A model generated the notes under the pieces. It had not been told where the DNA came from, did not search any database, and was given only the letters and a program-made list of their open reading frames with translations. From Mesocentrotus franciscanus (Eukaryota > Echinodermata > Echinoidea > Camarodonta > Strongylocentrotidae), in assembly GCA_037976565.1 (NCBI GenBank), contig CP137684.1, forward strand, positions 24,727,010 through 24,791,009: a DNA stretch of 64,000 bases, read 5' to 3'. The first letter of the stretch is position 1; the number at the start of each line of letters is the position of its first letter. Of the stretch, positions 1 to 11,554 are shown in pieces. The translations under genes were made by a program, and so were the position numbers.

Positions 1-410
1 AGTGACATTTTTAAAAATCTTTGGATTCTGAATGCTTTTAATTACAAGTTGTACTTGATCATGAAGTGCAAAAGATACTAGAAAATTTAAATCCACTTCT
101 TTTGCATTACAGTACATTCTGCCATTAATAATAACGATTCAAACTGAAATAGACATTTAACTTTCTAAATTATTAGCAATGGAGAGTAAAATTTTAAATC
201 ACTATTTTAGTTTACAAATTTGCAATTTAATGTTTTTTTTTCCCACAAGCTTTCATTCTTTTGTACATTAAAGATCCATTATAACTTTTTTTGACAGTTT
301 GGGAAAGTAGAGAAAAAAATTGTTGCCAATTTTAGAGGAAAAACTGATTCATCTAGTCATTTAGAAAACCCTTGACTGCTATGGCTGAAATCTTTTTAAA
401 TTTTTGCTAG
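1..410 (+). other. Partial intron before EGF copy 1
   Basis: The window opens inside the GTGAC half of the intronic hairpin seen in all units (about 85 bp after the missing donor), so at least one further unit lies to the left. The intron ends TTTTTGCTAG. No other gene is visible. Confidence 0.9.
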
Positions 411-542
411 ATGTTGACGAATGCTCTGTGGATGCATCGCTCTGTGAAAATGGAGAATGCGTGGACTCTGACGGCTCTTACAGCTGTATATGTAACTCTG
501 GATATGAATTAAGCACTACTGATGGCGTTAGTACTTGCAACA
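411..542 (+). CDS. cbEGF exon, copy 1 (variant)
   Basis: This copy has two replacements: Thr27 to Ile (codon ATA between Cys26 and Cys28) and Ala37 to Thr (ACT). All six Cys and all Ca ligands are kept. Cys17 is TGC. The donor GTAAGAAT is followed at once by TAAATTCG, the shortened donor-side form. Confidence 0.9.
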
Positions 543-930
543 GTAAGAATTAAATTCGTGTCACTTTTACTTACAATGGTCAGAATGTTATGTCAAATGA
601 GTGTCACCTTTGGTGACATCTTTATAAATCTTTGGGTTCTGAATGCTGTTAGTTACAAGTTGTACTTGATCATGAAGTGCAAAAGACACTAGAAAATTTA
701 AATCCACTTTGCATTACAATAAACTCTGCCATTAATAATTACGATTCAAACTGAAATAGACATTCAACTTTCTAAATTATTAGCAATGGAGAGTGACATT
801 TTAAATCACTATTTTCATTTACAAATTTAGAATTAAATGTTTTTTCCACAAGCTTTCATTCTTTTGTACATTGAAAATCCATTATAACTTTTTACAGTTT
901 GAGAGAGTGAAGATACAAATAATTGTTGCC

Positions 931-1012
931 GATTTTAGAGGAAAACTGATTCATCTAGTCATTTAGAAAACTCTTGACTGCTATGGCTGAAATCTTTTTA
1001 AATTTTTGCTAG
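931..1012 (+). promoter_or_regulatory. Example of the conserved 3' intron block and splice acceptor
   Basis: In nearly every unit the last ~80 intronic bases are nearly fixed: GATTCATCTAGTCATTTAG, then AAAACTCTTGACTGCTATGG, a CTGAAA or CTAAAA candidate branch site about 22 nt before the AG, a T-rich tract and GCTAG. An alternative branch site is TTGAC about 35 nt upstream. It is less variable than the middle of the intron. Given here for copy 2; the same block precedes every exon and the gap. Confidence 0.6.
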
Positions 1013-1144
1013 ATGTTGACGAATGCTCTGTGGATGCATCGCTCTGTGAAAATGGAGAATGCGTGGACTCTGACGGCTCTTACAGCTGTACATGTAACTC
1101 TGGATATGAATTAAGCACTGCTGATGGCGTTAGTACTTGCAACA
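1013..1144 (+). CDS. cbEGF exon, copy 2
   Basis: Consensus protein, Cys17 TGC. The donor is followed by ACTATGTC. The intron has an extra T (TTTACTTTGCAATGG) compared with its neighbours. Confidence 0.92.
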
Positions 1145-1211
1145 GTAAGAATACTATGTCAAATTCGTGTCACTTTTACTTTGCAATGGTCAGAATGTTA
1201 TGTCAAATGAG

Positions 1212-1229
1212 TGTCACCTTTTAGTGACA
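1212..1229 (+). repeat. Example of the intronic hairpin TGTCAC...GTGACA
   Basis: A perfect 6-bp stem with a short pyrimidine-rich loop lies about 70-85 nt after each donor. Other units have a 7-bp stem (TGTCACC/GGTGACA), a 5-bp TGTCA/TGACA stem, or GTCAC/GTGAC where the first arm became GCGTCAC. Given for copy 2. Function unknown. Confidence 0.6.
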
Positions 1230-1266
1230 TCTTTATAAATCTTTGGGTTCTGAATGCTTTTAGTTA

Positions 1267-1279
1267 CAAGTTGTACTTG
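1267..1279 (+). repeat. Example of the intronic palindrome CAAGT-TGT-ACTTG
   Basis: A perfect 5-bp inverted repeat with a 3-nt loop, present in almost all units; copies in the last dimers change it to CAAGTTTTACTTG, which keeps the stem. Confidence 0.5.
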
Positions 1280-1630
1280 ATCATAAAGTGCAAAAGACAC
1301 TAGAAAATTTAAATCCACTTTTTTGGCATTACAGTACCCTCTGCAATTAATAATAACGATTCAAACTAAAATAGACATTTAACTTTCTAAATTATTAGCA
1401 ATGGAGAGTAACATTTTAAATCACTATTTTAGTTTACAAATTTGCAATTTAATTTTTTTTTTCCCACAAGCTTTCATTCTTTTGTACATTAAAGATCCAT
1501 TATAACTTTTTACAGTTTGAGAGAGTGAAGATACAAATAATTGTTGCCGATTTTAGAGGAAAACTGATTCATCTAGTCATTTAGAAAACTCTTGACTGCT
1601 ATGGCTGAAATCTTTTTAAATTTTTGCTAG

Positions 1631-1762
1631 ATGTTGACGAATGCTCTGTGGATGCATCGCTCTGTGAAAATGGAGAATGCGTGGACTCTGACGGCTCTTA
1701 CAGCTGTACATGTAACTCTGGATATGAATTAAGCACTGCTGATGGCGTTAGTACTTGCAACA
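1631..1762 (+). CDS. cbEGF exon, copy 3
   Basis: Consensus protein, Cys17 TGC. The donor is followed by ACTTTGTC rather than ACTATGTC. The next intron carries TTAAATTGC, a local variant shared with copy 7. Confidence 0.92.
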
Positions 1763-2248
1763 GTAAGAATACTTTGTCAAATTCGTGTCACCTTAAATTG
1801 CAATGGTCAGAATGTTATGTCAAATGAGTGTCACCTTTAGTGACATTTTTAAAAATCTTTGGATTCTGAATGCTTTTAATTACAAGTTGTACTTGATCAT
1901 GAAGTGCAAAAGATACTAGAAAATTTAAATCCACTTCTTTTGCATTACAGTACATTCTGCCATTTATAATAACGATTCAAACTGAAATAGACATTTAACT
2001 TTCTAAATTATTAGCAATGGAGAGTAAAATTTTAAATCACTATTTTAGTTTACAAATTTGCAATTTAATGTTTTTTCCCACAAGCTTTCATTCTTTTGTA
2101 CATTAAAGATCCATTATAACTTTTTTTTACAGTTTGGGAAAGTAGAGAAAAAAAAAATTGTTGCCGATTTTAGAGGAAAAACTGATTCATCTAGTCATTT
2201 AGAAAACTCTTGACTGCTATGGCTGAAATCTTTTAAAATTTTTGCTAG

Positions 2249-2380
2249 ATGTTGACGAATGCTCTGTGGATGCATCGCTCTGTGAAAATGGAGAATGCGT
2301 GGACTCTGACGGCTCTTACAGCTGTACATGTAACTCTGGATATGAATTAAGCACTGCTGATGGCGTTAGTACTTGCAACA
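2249..2380 (+). CDS. cbEGF exon, copy 4
   Basis: Consensus protein, Cys17 TGC. Short donor-side form (GTAAGAATTAAATTCG), so the reading frame closes one codon past the splice site. The acceptor tract is CTTTTAAAATTTTTGCTAG. Confidence 0.92.
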
Positions 2381-2632
2381 GTAAGAATTAAATTCGTGTC
2401 ACTTTTACTTACAATGGTCAGAATGTTATGTCAAATGAGTGTCACCTTTAGTGACATCTTTATAAATCTTTGGGTTCTGAATGCTTTTAGTTACAAGTTG
2501 TACTTGATCATGAAGTGCAAAAGACACTAGAAAATTTAAATCCACTTCCTTTGCATTACAGTAACTCTGCCATTAATAATTACGATTCAAACTGAAATAG
2601 ACATTCAACTTTCTAAATTATTAGCAATGGAG

Positions 2633-2651
2633 AGTGACATTTTAAATCACT
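2633..2651 (+). repeat. Example of the intronic inverted repeat AGTGA...TCACT
   Basis: A 5-bp inverted repeat around a 9-nt AT-rich loop in the middle of most introns. Short enough to be chance, listed because it recurs with the unit. Confidence 0.35.
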
Positions 2652-2855
2652 ATTTTCATTTACAAATTTAGAATTAAATGTTTTTTCCACAAGCTTTCAT
2701 TCTTTTGTACATTGAAAATCCATTATAACTTTTTTACAGTTTGAGAGAGTGAAGATACAAATAATTGTTGCCGATTTTAGAGGAAAAACTGATTCATCTA
2801 GTCATTTAGAAAACTCTTGACTGCTATGGCTGAAATCTTTTTAAATTTTTGCTAG

Positions 2856-2987
2856 ATGTTGACGAATGCTCTGTGGATGCATCGCTCTGTGAAAATGGAG
2901 AATGCGTGGACTCTGACGGCTCTTACAGCTGTACATGTAACTCTGGATATGAATTAAGCACTGCTGATGGCGTTAGTACTTGCAACA
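2856..2987 (+). CDS. cbEGF exon, copy 5
   Basis: Consensus protein, Cys17 TGC. The donor is followed by ACTTTGTC, as in copies 3 and 23. Confidence 0.92.
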
Positions 2988-3469
2988 GTAAGAATACTTT
3001 GTCAAATTCGTGTCACTTTAACTTGCAATGGTCAGAATGTTATGTCAAATGAGTGTCACCTTTAGTGACATCTTTATAAATCTTTGGGTTCTGAATGCTT
3101 TTAATTACAAGTTGTACTTGATCATGAAGTGCAAAAGACACTAGAAAATTTAAATCCACTTCTTTGCATTACAGTACATTCTGCCATTAATAATAACGAT
3201 TCAAACTGAAATAGACATTTAACTTTCTAAATTATTAGCAATGGAGAGTGAAATTTTAAATCACTATTTTAGTTTACAAATTTGCAATTTAATGTTTTTT
3301 TCCACAAGCTTTCATTCTTTTGTACATTAAAGATCCATTATAACTTTTTTACAGTTTGAGAAAGTAGAGAAAAAATAATTGTTGCCGATTTTAGAGGAAA
3401 AACTGATTCATCTAGTCATTTAGAAAACTCTTGACTGCTATGGCTGAAATCTTTTAAAATTTTTGCTAG

Positions 3470-3601
3470 ATGTTGACGAATGCTCTGTGGATGCATCGCT
3501 CTGTGAAAATGGAGAATGCGTGGACTCTGACGGCTCTTACAGCTGTACATGTAACTCTGGATATGAATTAAGCACTGCTGATGGCGTTAGTACTTGCAAC
3601 A
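3470..3601 (+). CDS. cbEGF exon, copy 6
   Basis: Consensus protein, Cys17 TGC. The donor is followed by ACTATGTC. The intron has GACATCGTTATAAATC, a substitution also seen after copies 12, 21, 22 and 25. Confidence 0.92.
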
Positions 3602-4084
3602 GTAAGAATACTATGTCAAATTCGTGTCACTTTTACTTGCAATGGTCAGAATGTTATGTCAAATAAGTGTCACCTTTTAGTGACATCGTTATAAATCTTT
3701 GGGTTCTGAATGCTTTTAGTTACAAGTTGTACTTGATCATGAAGTGCAAAAGACACTAGAAAATTTAAATCCACTTTTTGCATTACAGTACATTCTGCCA
3801 TTAATAATAACGATTCAAACTAAAATAGACATTTAACTTTCTAAATTATTAGCAATGGAGAGTAACATTTTAAATCACTATTTTAGTTTACAAATTTGCA
3901 ATTTAATTTTTTTTTTCCCACAAGCTTTCATTCTTTTGTACATTAAAGATCCATTATAACTTTTTTACAGTTTGAGAGAGTAGAGATACAAATAATTGTT
4001 GCCGATTTTAGAGGAAAAACTGATTCATCTAGTCATTTAGAAAACTCTTGGCTGCTATGGCTGAAATCTTTTTAAAAATGCTAG

Positions 4085-4216
4085 ATGTTGACGAATGCTC
4101 TGTGGATGCATCGCTCTGTGAAAATGGAGAATGCGTGGACTCTGACGGCTCTTACAGCTGTACATGTAACTCTGGATATGAATTAAGCACTGCTGATGGC
4201 GTTAGTACTTGCAACA
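4085..4216 (+). CDS. cbEGF exon, copy 7 (altered acceptor tract)
   Basis: Consensus protein, Cys17 TGC. The bases before the AG read TTTTTAAAAATGCTAG instead of TTTTTAAATTTTTGCTAG, so the last pyrimidine run is lost and an ATG (4078) sits in frame 2 codons upstream of the exon. Splicing may be weaker here. Confidence 0.88.
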
Positions 4217-4693
4217 GTAAGAATACTATGTCAAATTCGTGTCACTTTAAATTGCAATGGTCAGAATGTTATGTCAAATGAGTGTCACCTTTAGTGACAT
4301 CTTTATAAATCTTTGGGTTCTGAATGCTTTTAATTACAAGTTGTACTTGATCATGAAGTGCAAAAGACACTAGAAAATTTAAATCCACTTTTTGCATTAC
4401 AGTACACTCTGCCATTAATAATAACGATTCAAACTGAAATAGACATTTAACTTTCTAAATTATTAGCAATGGAGAGTAACATTTTAAATCACTATTTTCT
4501 TTACAAATTTGCAATTTAATTTTTTTTCCACAAGCTTTCATTCTTTTGTACATTAAAGATCCATTATAATTTTTTACAGTTTGAGAGAGTAAGATACAAA
4601 TAATTGTTGCCGATTTTAGAGGAAAACTGATTCATCTAGTCATTTAGAAAACTCTTGACTGCTATGGCTGAAATCTTTTTAAATTTTTGCTAG

Positions 4694-4825
4694 ATGTTGA
4701 CGAATGCTCTGTGGATGCATCGCTCTGTGAAAATGGAGAATGCGTGGACTCTGACGGCTCTTACAGCTGTACATGTAACTCTGGATATGAATTAAGCACT
4801 GCTGATGGCGTTAGTACTTGCAACA
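4694..4825 (+). CDS. cbEGF exon, copy 8
   Basis: Consensus protein, Cys17 TGC. The donor is followed by ACTAAATTCG (a 5-bp deletion form shared with copy 20), which opens a longer intronic frame that I regard as non-coding. Confidence 0.92.
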
Positions 4826-5301
4826 GTAAGAATACTAAATTCGTGTCACTTTTACTTGCAATGGTCAGAATGTTATGTCAAATGAGTGTCACCTTTAGTG
4901 ACATCTTTATAAATCTTTGGGTTCTGAATGCTTTTAGTTACAAGTTGTACTTGATCATGAAGTGCAAAAGACACTAGAAAATTTAAATCCACTTCCTTTG
5001 CATTACAATAAACTCTGCCATTAATAATTAACGATTCAAACTGAAATAGACATTTAACTTTCTAAATTATTAGCAATGGAGAGTGACATTTTAAATCACT
5101 ATTTTCTTTACAAATTTGCAATTTAATGTTTTTTCCACAAGCTTTCATTCTTTTGTACATTGAAGATCCATTATAACTTTTTACAGTTTGAGAGAGTGAA
5201 GATACAAATAATTGTTGCCGATTTTAGAGGAAAACTGATTCATCTAGTCATTTAGAAAACTCTTGACTGCTATGGCTGAAATCTTTTTAAATTTTTGCTA
5301 G

Positions 5302-5433
5302 ATGTTGACGAATGCTCTGTGGATGCATCGCTCTGTGAAAATGGAGAATGCGTGGACTCTGACGGCTCTTACAGCTGTACATGTAACTCTGGATATGAAT
5401 TAAGCACTGCTGATGGCGTTAGTACTTGCAACA
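5302..5433 (+). CDS. cbEGF exon, copy 9
   Basis: Consensus protein, Cys17 TGC. The donor is followed by ACTATGTC; 611 bp to the next copy. Confidence 0.92.
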
Positions 5434-5912
5434 GTAAGAATACTATGTCAAATTCGTGTCACTTTTACTTGCAATGGTCAGAATGTTATGTCAAATGAGT
5501 GTCACCTTTAGTGACATCTTTATAAATCTTTGGGTTCTGAATGCTTTTAGTTACAAGTTGTACTTGATCATGAAGTGCAAAAGACACTAGAAAATTTAAA
5601 TCCACTTTTTGCATTACAGTACACTCTGCCATTAATAATAACGATTCAAACTGAAATAGACATTTAACTTTCTAAATTATTAGCAATGGAGAGTGACATT
5701 TTAAATCACTATTTTCTTTACAAATTTGCAATTTAATATTTTTTTCCACAAGCTTTCATTCTTTTGTACATTGAAGATCCATTATAAATTTTTACAGTTT
5801 GAGAGAGTGAAGAAACAAATAATTGTTGCCGATTTTAGAGGAAAACTGATTCATCTAGTCATTTAGAAAACTCTTGACTGCTATGGCTGAAATCTTTTTA
5901 AATTTTTGCTAG

Positions 5913-6044
5913 ATGTTGACGAATGCTCTGTGGATGCATCGCTCTGTGAAAATGGAGAATGCGTGGACTCTGACGGCTCTTACAGCTGTACATGTAACTC
6001 TGGATATGAATTAAGCACTGCTGATGGCGTTAGTACTTGCAACA
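5913..6044 (+). CDS. cbEGF exon, copy 10
   Basis: Consensus protein, Cys17 TGC. The donor is followed by ACTATGTC. The following intron has a long T run near 6351-6364 and an A run near 6436. Confidence 0.92.
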
Positions 6045-6534
6045 GTAAGAATACTATGTCAAATTCGTGTCACTTTTACTTGCAATGGTCAGAATGTTAT
6101 GTCAAATGAGTGTCACCTTTAGTGACATCTTTATAAATCTTTGGGTTCTGAATGCTTTTAGTTACAAGTTGTACTTGATCATGAAGTGCAAAAGACACTA
6201 GAAAATTTAAATCCACTTCTTTTGCATTACAGTACACTCTGCCATTTATAATAACGATTCAAACTGAAATAGACATTTAACTTTCTAAATTATTAGCAAT
6301 GGAGAGTAAAATTTTAAATCACTATTTTAGTTTACAAATTTGCAATTTAATGTTTTTTTTTTTTCCCACAAGCTTTCATTCTTTTGTACATTAAAGATCC
6401 ATTATAACTTTTTTTTACAGTTTGGGAAAGTAAAGAAAAAAAAAATTGTTGCCAATTTTAGAGGAAAACTGATTCATCTAGTCATTTAGAAAACTCTTGA
6501 CTGCTATGGCTGAAATCTTTTAAAATTTTGCTAG

Positions 6535-6666
6535 ATGTTGACGAATGCTCTGTGGATGCATCGCTCTGTGAAAATGGAGAATGCGTGGACTCTGACGGCT
6601 CTTACAGCTGTACATGTAACTCTGGATATGAATTAAGCACTGCTGATGGCGTTAGTACTTGCAACA
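6535..6666 (+). CDS. cbEGF exon, copy 11
   Basis: Consensus protein, Cys17 TGC. The donor is followed by TCAAATTCG, a deletion form shared only with copy 46. The acceptor tract is one T shorter (AAAATTTTGCTAG). Confidence 0.92.
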
Positions 6667-7141
6667 GTAAGAATTCAAATTCGTGTCACTTTTACTTGCA
6701 ATGGTCAGAATGTTATGTCAAATGAGTGTCACCTTTAGTGACATCTTTATAAATCTTTGGGTTCTGAATGCTTTTAGTTACAAGTTGTACTTGATCATGA
6801 AGTGCAAAAGACACTAGAAAATTTAAATCCACTTCCTTTGCATTACAATAAACTCTGCCATTAATAATTACGATTCAAACTGAAATAGACATTCAACTTT
6901 CTAAATTATTAGCAATGGAGAGTGACATTTTAAATCACTATTTTCATTTACAAATTTAGAATTTAATGTTTTTTCCACAAGCTTTCATTCTTTTGTACAT
7001 TGAAAATCCATTATAACTTTTTACAGTTTGAGAGAGTGAAGATACAAATAATTGTTGCCGATTTTAGAGGAAAACTGATTCATCTAGTCATTTAGAAAAC
7101 TCTTGACTGCTATGGCTGAAATCTTTTTAAATTTTTGCTAG

Positions 7142-7273
7142 ATGTTGACGAATGCTCTGTGGATGCATCGCTCTGTGAAAATGGAGAATGCGTGGACTCT
7201 GACGGCTCTTACAGCTGTACATGTAACTCTGGATATGAATTAAGCACTGCTGATGGCGTTAGTACTTGCAACA
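7142..7273 (+). CDS. cbEGF exon, copy 12
   Basis: Consensus protein, Cys17 TGC. The donor is followed by ACTATGTC. The intron uses the GACATCGTTATAAATC form. Confidence 0.92.
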
Positions 7274-7756
7274 GTAAGAATACTATGTCAAATTCGTGTC
7301 ACTTTTACTTGCAATGGTCAGAATGTTATGTCAAATAAGTGTCACCTTTTAGTGACATCGTTATAAATCTTTGGGTTCTGAATGCTTTTAGTTACAAGTT
7401 GTACTTGATCATGAAGTGCAAAAGATACTAGAAAATTTAAATCCACTTCTTTGCATTACAGTACATTCTGCCATTTATAATAACGATTCAAGCTGAAATA
7501 GACATTTAACTTTCTAAATTATTAGCAATGGAGAGTAAAAATTTTAAATCACTATTTTAGTTTACAAATTTGCAATTTAATGTTTTTTCCACAAGCTTTC
7601 ATTCTTTTGTACATTAAAGATCCATTATAACTTTTTTTTACAGTTTGGGAAAGTAGAGAAAAAAAATTGTTGCCAATTTTAGAGGAAAACTGATTCATCT
7701 AGTCATTTAGAAAACCCTTGACTGCTATGGCTGAAATCTTTTAAAATTTTTGCTAG

Positions 7757-7888
7757 ATGTTGACGAATGCTCTGTGGATGCATCGCTCTGTGAAAATGGA
7801 GAATGCGTGGACTCTGACGGCTCTTACAGCTGTACATGTAACTCTGGATATGAATTAAGCACTGCTGATGGCGTTAGTACTTGCAACA
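7757..7888 (+). CDS. cbEGF exon, copy 13
   Basis: Consensus protein, Cys17 TGC. Short donor-side form. First member of a run in which short and long donor-side forms alternate (copies 13-18). Confidence 0.92.
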
Positions 7889-8363
7889 GTAAGAATTAAA
7901 TTCGTGTCACTTTTACTTGCAATGGTCAGAATGTTATGTCAAATGAGTGTCACCTTTGGTGACATCTTTATAAATCTTTGGGTTCTGAATGCTGTTAGTT
8001 ACAAGTTGTACTTGATCATGAAGTGCAAAAGACACTAGAAAATTTAAATCCACTTCCTTTGCATTACAATAAACTCTGCCATTAATAATTACGATTCAAA
8101 CTGAAATAGACATTCAACTTTCTAAATTATTAGCAATGGAGAGTGACATTTTAAATCACTATTTTCATTTACAAATTTAGAATTAAATGTTTTTTCCACA
8201 AGCTTTCATTCTTTTGTACATTGAAAATCCATTATAACTTTTTTACAGTTTGAGAGAGTGAAGATGAAAATAATTGTTGCTGATTTTAGAGGAAAACTGA
8301 TTCATCTAGTCATTTAGAAAACTCTTGACTGCTATGGCTGAAATCTTTTTAAATTTTTGCTAG

Positions 8364-8495
8364 ATGTTGACGAATGCTCTGTGGATGCATCGCTCTGTGA
8401 AAATGGAGAATGCGTGGACTCTGACGGCTCTTACAGCTGTACATGTAACTCTGGATATGAATTAAGCACTGCTGATGGCGTTAGTACTTGCAACA
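8364..8495 (+). CDS. cbEGF exon, copy 14
   Basis: Consensus protein, Cys17 TGC. Long donor-side form (ACTATGTC). The upstream intron has GAAGATGAAAATAATTG and TTGCTGATTT, markers shared with copies 16, 30 and 32. Confidence 0.92.
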
Positions 8496-8982
8496 GTAAG
8501 AATACTATGTCAAATTCGTGTCACTTTTACTTGCAATGGTCAGAATGTTATGTCAAATGAGTGTCACCTTTAGTGACATCTTTATAAATCTTTGGGTTCT
8601 GAATGCTTTTAGTTACAAGTTGTACTTGATCATGAAGTGCAAAAGACACTAGAAAATTTAAATCCACTTCTTTTGCATTACAGTACATTCTGCCATTTAT
8701 AATAACGATTCAAACTGAAATAGACATTTAACTTTCTAAATTATTAGCAATGGAGAGTAAAATTTTAAATCACTATTTTAGTTTACAAATTTGCAATTTA
8801 ATGTTTTTTTCCCACAAGCTTTCATTCTTTTGTACATTAAAGATCCATTATAACTTTTTTTTACAGTTTGGGAAAGTAGAGAAAAAAAAAATTGTTGCCA
8901 ATTTTAGAGGAAAAACTGATTCATCTAGTCATTTAGAAAACCCTTGACTGCTATGGCTGAAATCTTTTAAAATTTTTGCTAG

Positions 8983-9114
8983 ATGTTGACGAATGCTCTG
9001 TGGATGCATCGCTCTGTGAAAATGGAGAATGCGTGGACTCTGACGGCTCTTACAGCTGTACATGTAACTCTGGATATGAATTAAGCACTGCTGATGGCGT
9101 TAGTACTTGCAACA
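8983..9114 (+). CDS. cbEGF exon, copy 15
   Basis: Consensus protein, Cys17 TGC. Short donor-side form; the hairpin downstream has the 7-bp stem version (TGTCACC/GGTGACA). Confidence 0.92.
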
Positions 9115-9588
9115 GTAAGAATTAAATTCGTGTCACTTTTACTTACAATGGTCAGAATGTTATGTCAAATGAGTGTCACCTTTGGTGACATCTTTATAAA
9201 TCTTTGGGTTCTGAATGCTTTTAGTTACAAGTTGTACTTGATCATGAAGTGCAAAAGACACTAGAAAATTTAAATCCACTTCCTTTGCATTACAATAAAC
9301 TCTGCCATTAATAATTACGATTCAAACTGAAATAGACTTTAACTTTCTAAATTATTAGCAATGGAGAGTGACATTTTAAATCACTATTTTCATTTACAAA
9401 TTTAGAATTAAATGTTTTTTCCACAAGCTTTCATTCTTTTGTACATTGAAAATCCATTATAACTTTTTACAGTTTGAGAGAGTGAAGATGAAAATAATTG
9501 TTGCTGATTTTAGAGGAAAAACTGATTCATCTAGTCATTTAGAAAACTCTTGACTGCTATGGCTGAAATCTTTTTAAATTTTTGCTAG

Positions 9589-9720
9589 ATGTTGACGAAT
9601 GCTCTGTGGATGCATCGCTCTGTGAAAATGGAGAATGCGTGGACTCTGACGGCTCTTACAGCTGTACATGTAACTCTGGATATGAATTAAGCACTGCTGA
9701 TGGCGTTAGTACTTGCAACA
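9589..9720 (+). CDS. cbEGF exon, copy 16
   Basis: Consensus protein, Cys17 TGC. Long donor-side form; the downstream hairpin is the TTTTAATGACA version with a 5-bp stem. Confidence 0.92.
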
Positions 9721-10208
9721 GTAAGAATACTATGTCAAATTCGTGTCACTTTTACTTGCAATGGTCAGAATGTTATGTCAAATGAGTGTCACCTTTTAAT
9801 GACATCTTTATAAATCTTTGGGTTCTGAATGCTTTTAGTTACAAGTTGTACTTGATCATGAAGTGCAAAAGATACTAGAAAATTTAAATCCACTTCTTTT
9901 GCATTACAGTACATTCTGCCATTAATAATAACGATTCAAACTGAAATAGACATTTAACTTTCTAAATTATTAGCAATGGAGAGTAAAATTTTAAATCACT
10001 ATTTTAGTTTACAAATTTGCAATTTAATGTTTTTTTCCCACAAGCTTTCATTCTTTTGTACATTAAAGATCCATTATAACTTTTTTTTACAGTTTGGGAA
10101 AGTAGAGAAAAAAAAAATTGTTGCCAATTTTAGAGGAAAAACTGATTCATCTAGTCATTTAGAAAACCCTTGACTGCTATGGCTGAAATCTTTTTAAATT
10201 TTTGCTAG

Positions 10209-10340
10209 ATGTTGACGAATGCTCTGTGGATGCATCGCTCTGTGAAAATGGAGAATGCGTGGACTCTGACGGCTCTTACAGCTGTACATGTAACTCTGGA
10301 TATGAATTAAGCACTGCTGATGGCGTTAGTACTTGCAACA
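10209..10340 (+). CDS. cbEGF exon, copy 17
   Basis: Consensus protein, Cys17 TGC. Short donor-side form with the 7-bp-stem hairpin. Confidence 0.92.
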
Positions 10341-10813
10341 GTAAGAATTAAATTCGTGTCACTTTTACTTACAATGGTCAGAATGTTATGTCAAATGAGT
10401 GTCACCTTTGGTGACATCTTTATAAATCTTTGGGTTCTGAATGCTTTTAGTTACAAGTTGTACTTGATCATGAAGTGCAAAAGACACTAGAAAATTTAAA
10501 TCCACTTTTTGCATTACAATAAACTCTGCCATTAATAATTACGATTCAAACTGAAATAGACATTTAACTTTCTAAATTATTAGCAATGGAGAGTGACATT
10601 TTAAATCACTATTTTCATTTACAAATTTAGAATTTAATGTTTTTTCCACAAGCTTTCATTCTTTTGTACATTGAAAATCCATTATAACTTTTTACAGTTT
10701 GAGAGAGTGAAGATACAAATAATTGTTGCCGATTTTAGAGGAAAAACTGATTCATCTAGTCATTTAGAAAACTCTTGACTGCTATGGCTGAAATCTTTTT
10801 AAATTTTTGCTAG

Positions 10814-10945
10814 ATGTTGACGAATGCTCTGTGGATGCATCGCTCTGTGAAAATGGAGAATGCGTGGACTCTGACGGCTCTTACAGCTGTACATGTAACT
10901 CTGGATATGAATTAAGCACTGCTGATGGCGTTAGTACTTGCAACA
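10814..10945 (+). CDS. cbEGF exon, copy 18
   Basis: Consensus protein, Cys17 TGC. Long donor-side form; last member of the first alternating run. Confidence 0.92.
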
Positions 10946-11422
10946 GTAAGAATACTATGTCAAATTCGTGTCACTTTTACTTGCAATGGTCAGAATGTTA
11001 TGTCAAATGAGTGTCACCTTTAGTGACATCTTTATAAATCTTTGGGTTCTGAATGCTTTTAGTTACAAGTTGTACTTGATCATGAAGTGCAAAAGACACT
11101 AGAAAATTTAAATCCACTTTTTGCATTACAGTACTCTGCCATTAATAATAACGATTCAAACTGAAATAGACATTTAACTTTCTAAATTATTAGCAATGGA
11201 GAGTGACATTTTAAATCACTATTTTCTTTTACAAATTTGCAATTTAATGTTTTTTCCACAAGCTTTCATTCTTTTGTACATTAAAGATCCATTATAACTT
11301 TTTACAGTTTGAGAGAGTGAAGATACAAATAATTGTTGCCGATTTTAGAGGAAAACTGATTCATCTAGTCATTTAGAAAACTCTTGACTGCTATGGCTGA
11401 AATCTTTTTAAATTTTTGCTAG

Positions 11423-11554
11423 ATGTTGACGAATGCTCTGTGGATGCATCGCTCTGTGAAAATGGAGAATGCGTGGACTCTGACGGCTCTTACAGCTGTA
11501 CATGTAACTCTGGATATGAATTAAGCACTGCTGATGGCGTTAGTACTTGCAACA
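11423..11554 (+). CDS. cbEGF exon, copy 19
   Basis: Consensus protein, Cys17 TGC. Long donor-side form; 617 bp to the next copy. Confidence 0.92.

Larger units (their letters stand above)
7757..10945 (+). repeat. Dimeric higher-order repeat, copies 13-18
   Basis: Short (GTAAGAATTAAATTCG) and long (GTAAGAATACTATGTC) donor-side intron forms alternate strictly over six units, with the hairpin versions alternating in step, so the duplicating unit here was about 1,225 bp. Similar alternation occurs in copies 27-34 (16316-20723) and 39-44 (23649-26818). Confidence 0.75.

Noticed and set aside
1006..1224. Each EGF exon read as an independent small protein (EGF plus a tail ending QWSECYVK or similar)
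   Set aside because: The apparent start is a TTG or intronic codon before the AG, and the tail reads through the GTAAGAAT donor into intron. Phase 1-1 exons with good splice signals explain the pattern better. Intron retention could still produce such tails.
4694..4977. Longer 96-residue frame after copy 8 (also copies 20 and 24)
   Set aside because: It results from small intronic deletions that shift the intron frame; the extra residues match intron sequence found in all units.
8750..8947. Intronic frame starting MESKIL, repeated in several units
   Set aside because: Translation of the AT-rich intron centre; open only where T and A runs happen to have the right length.
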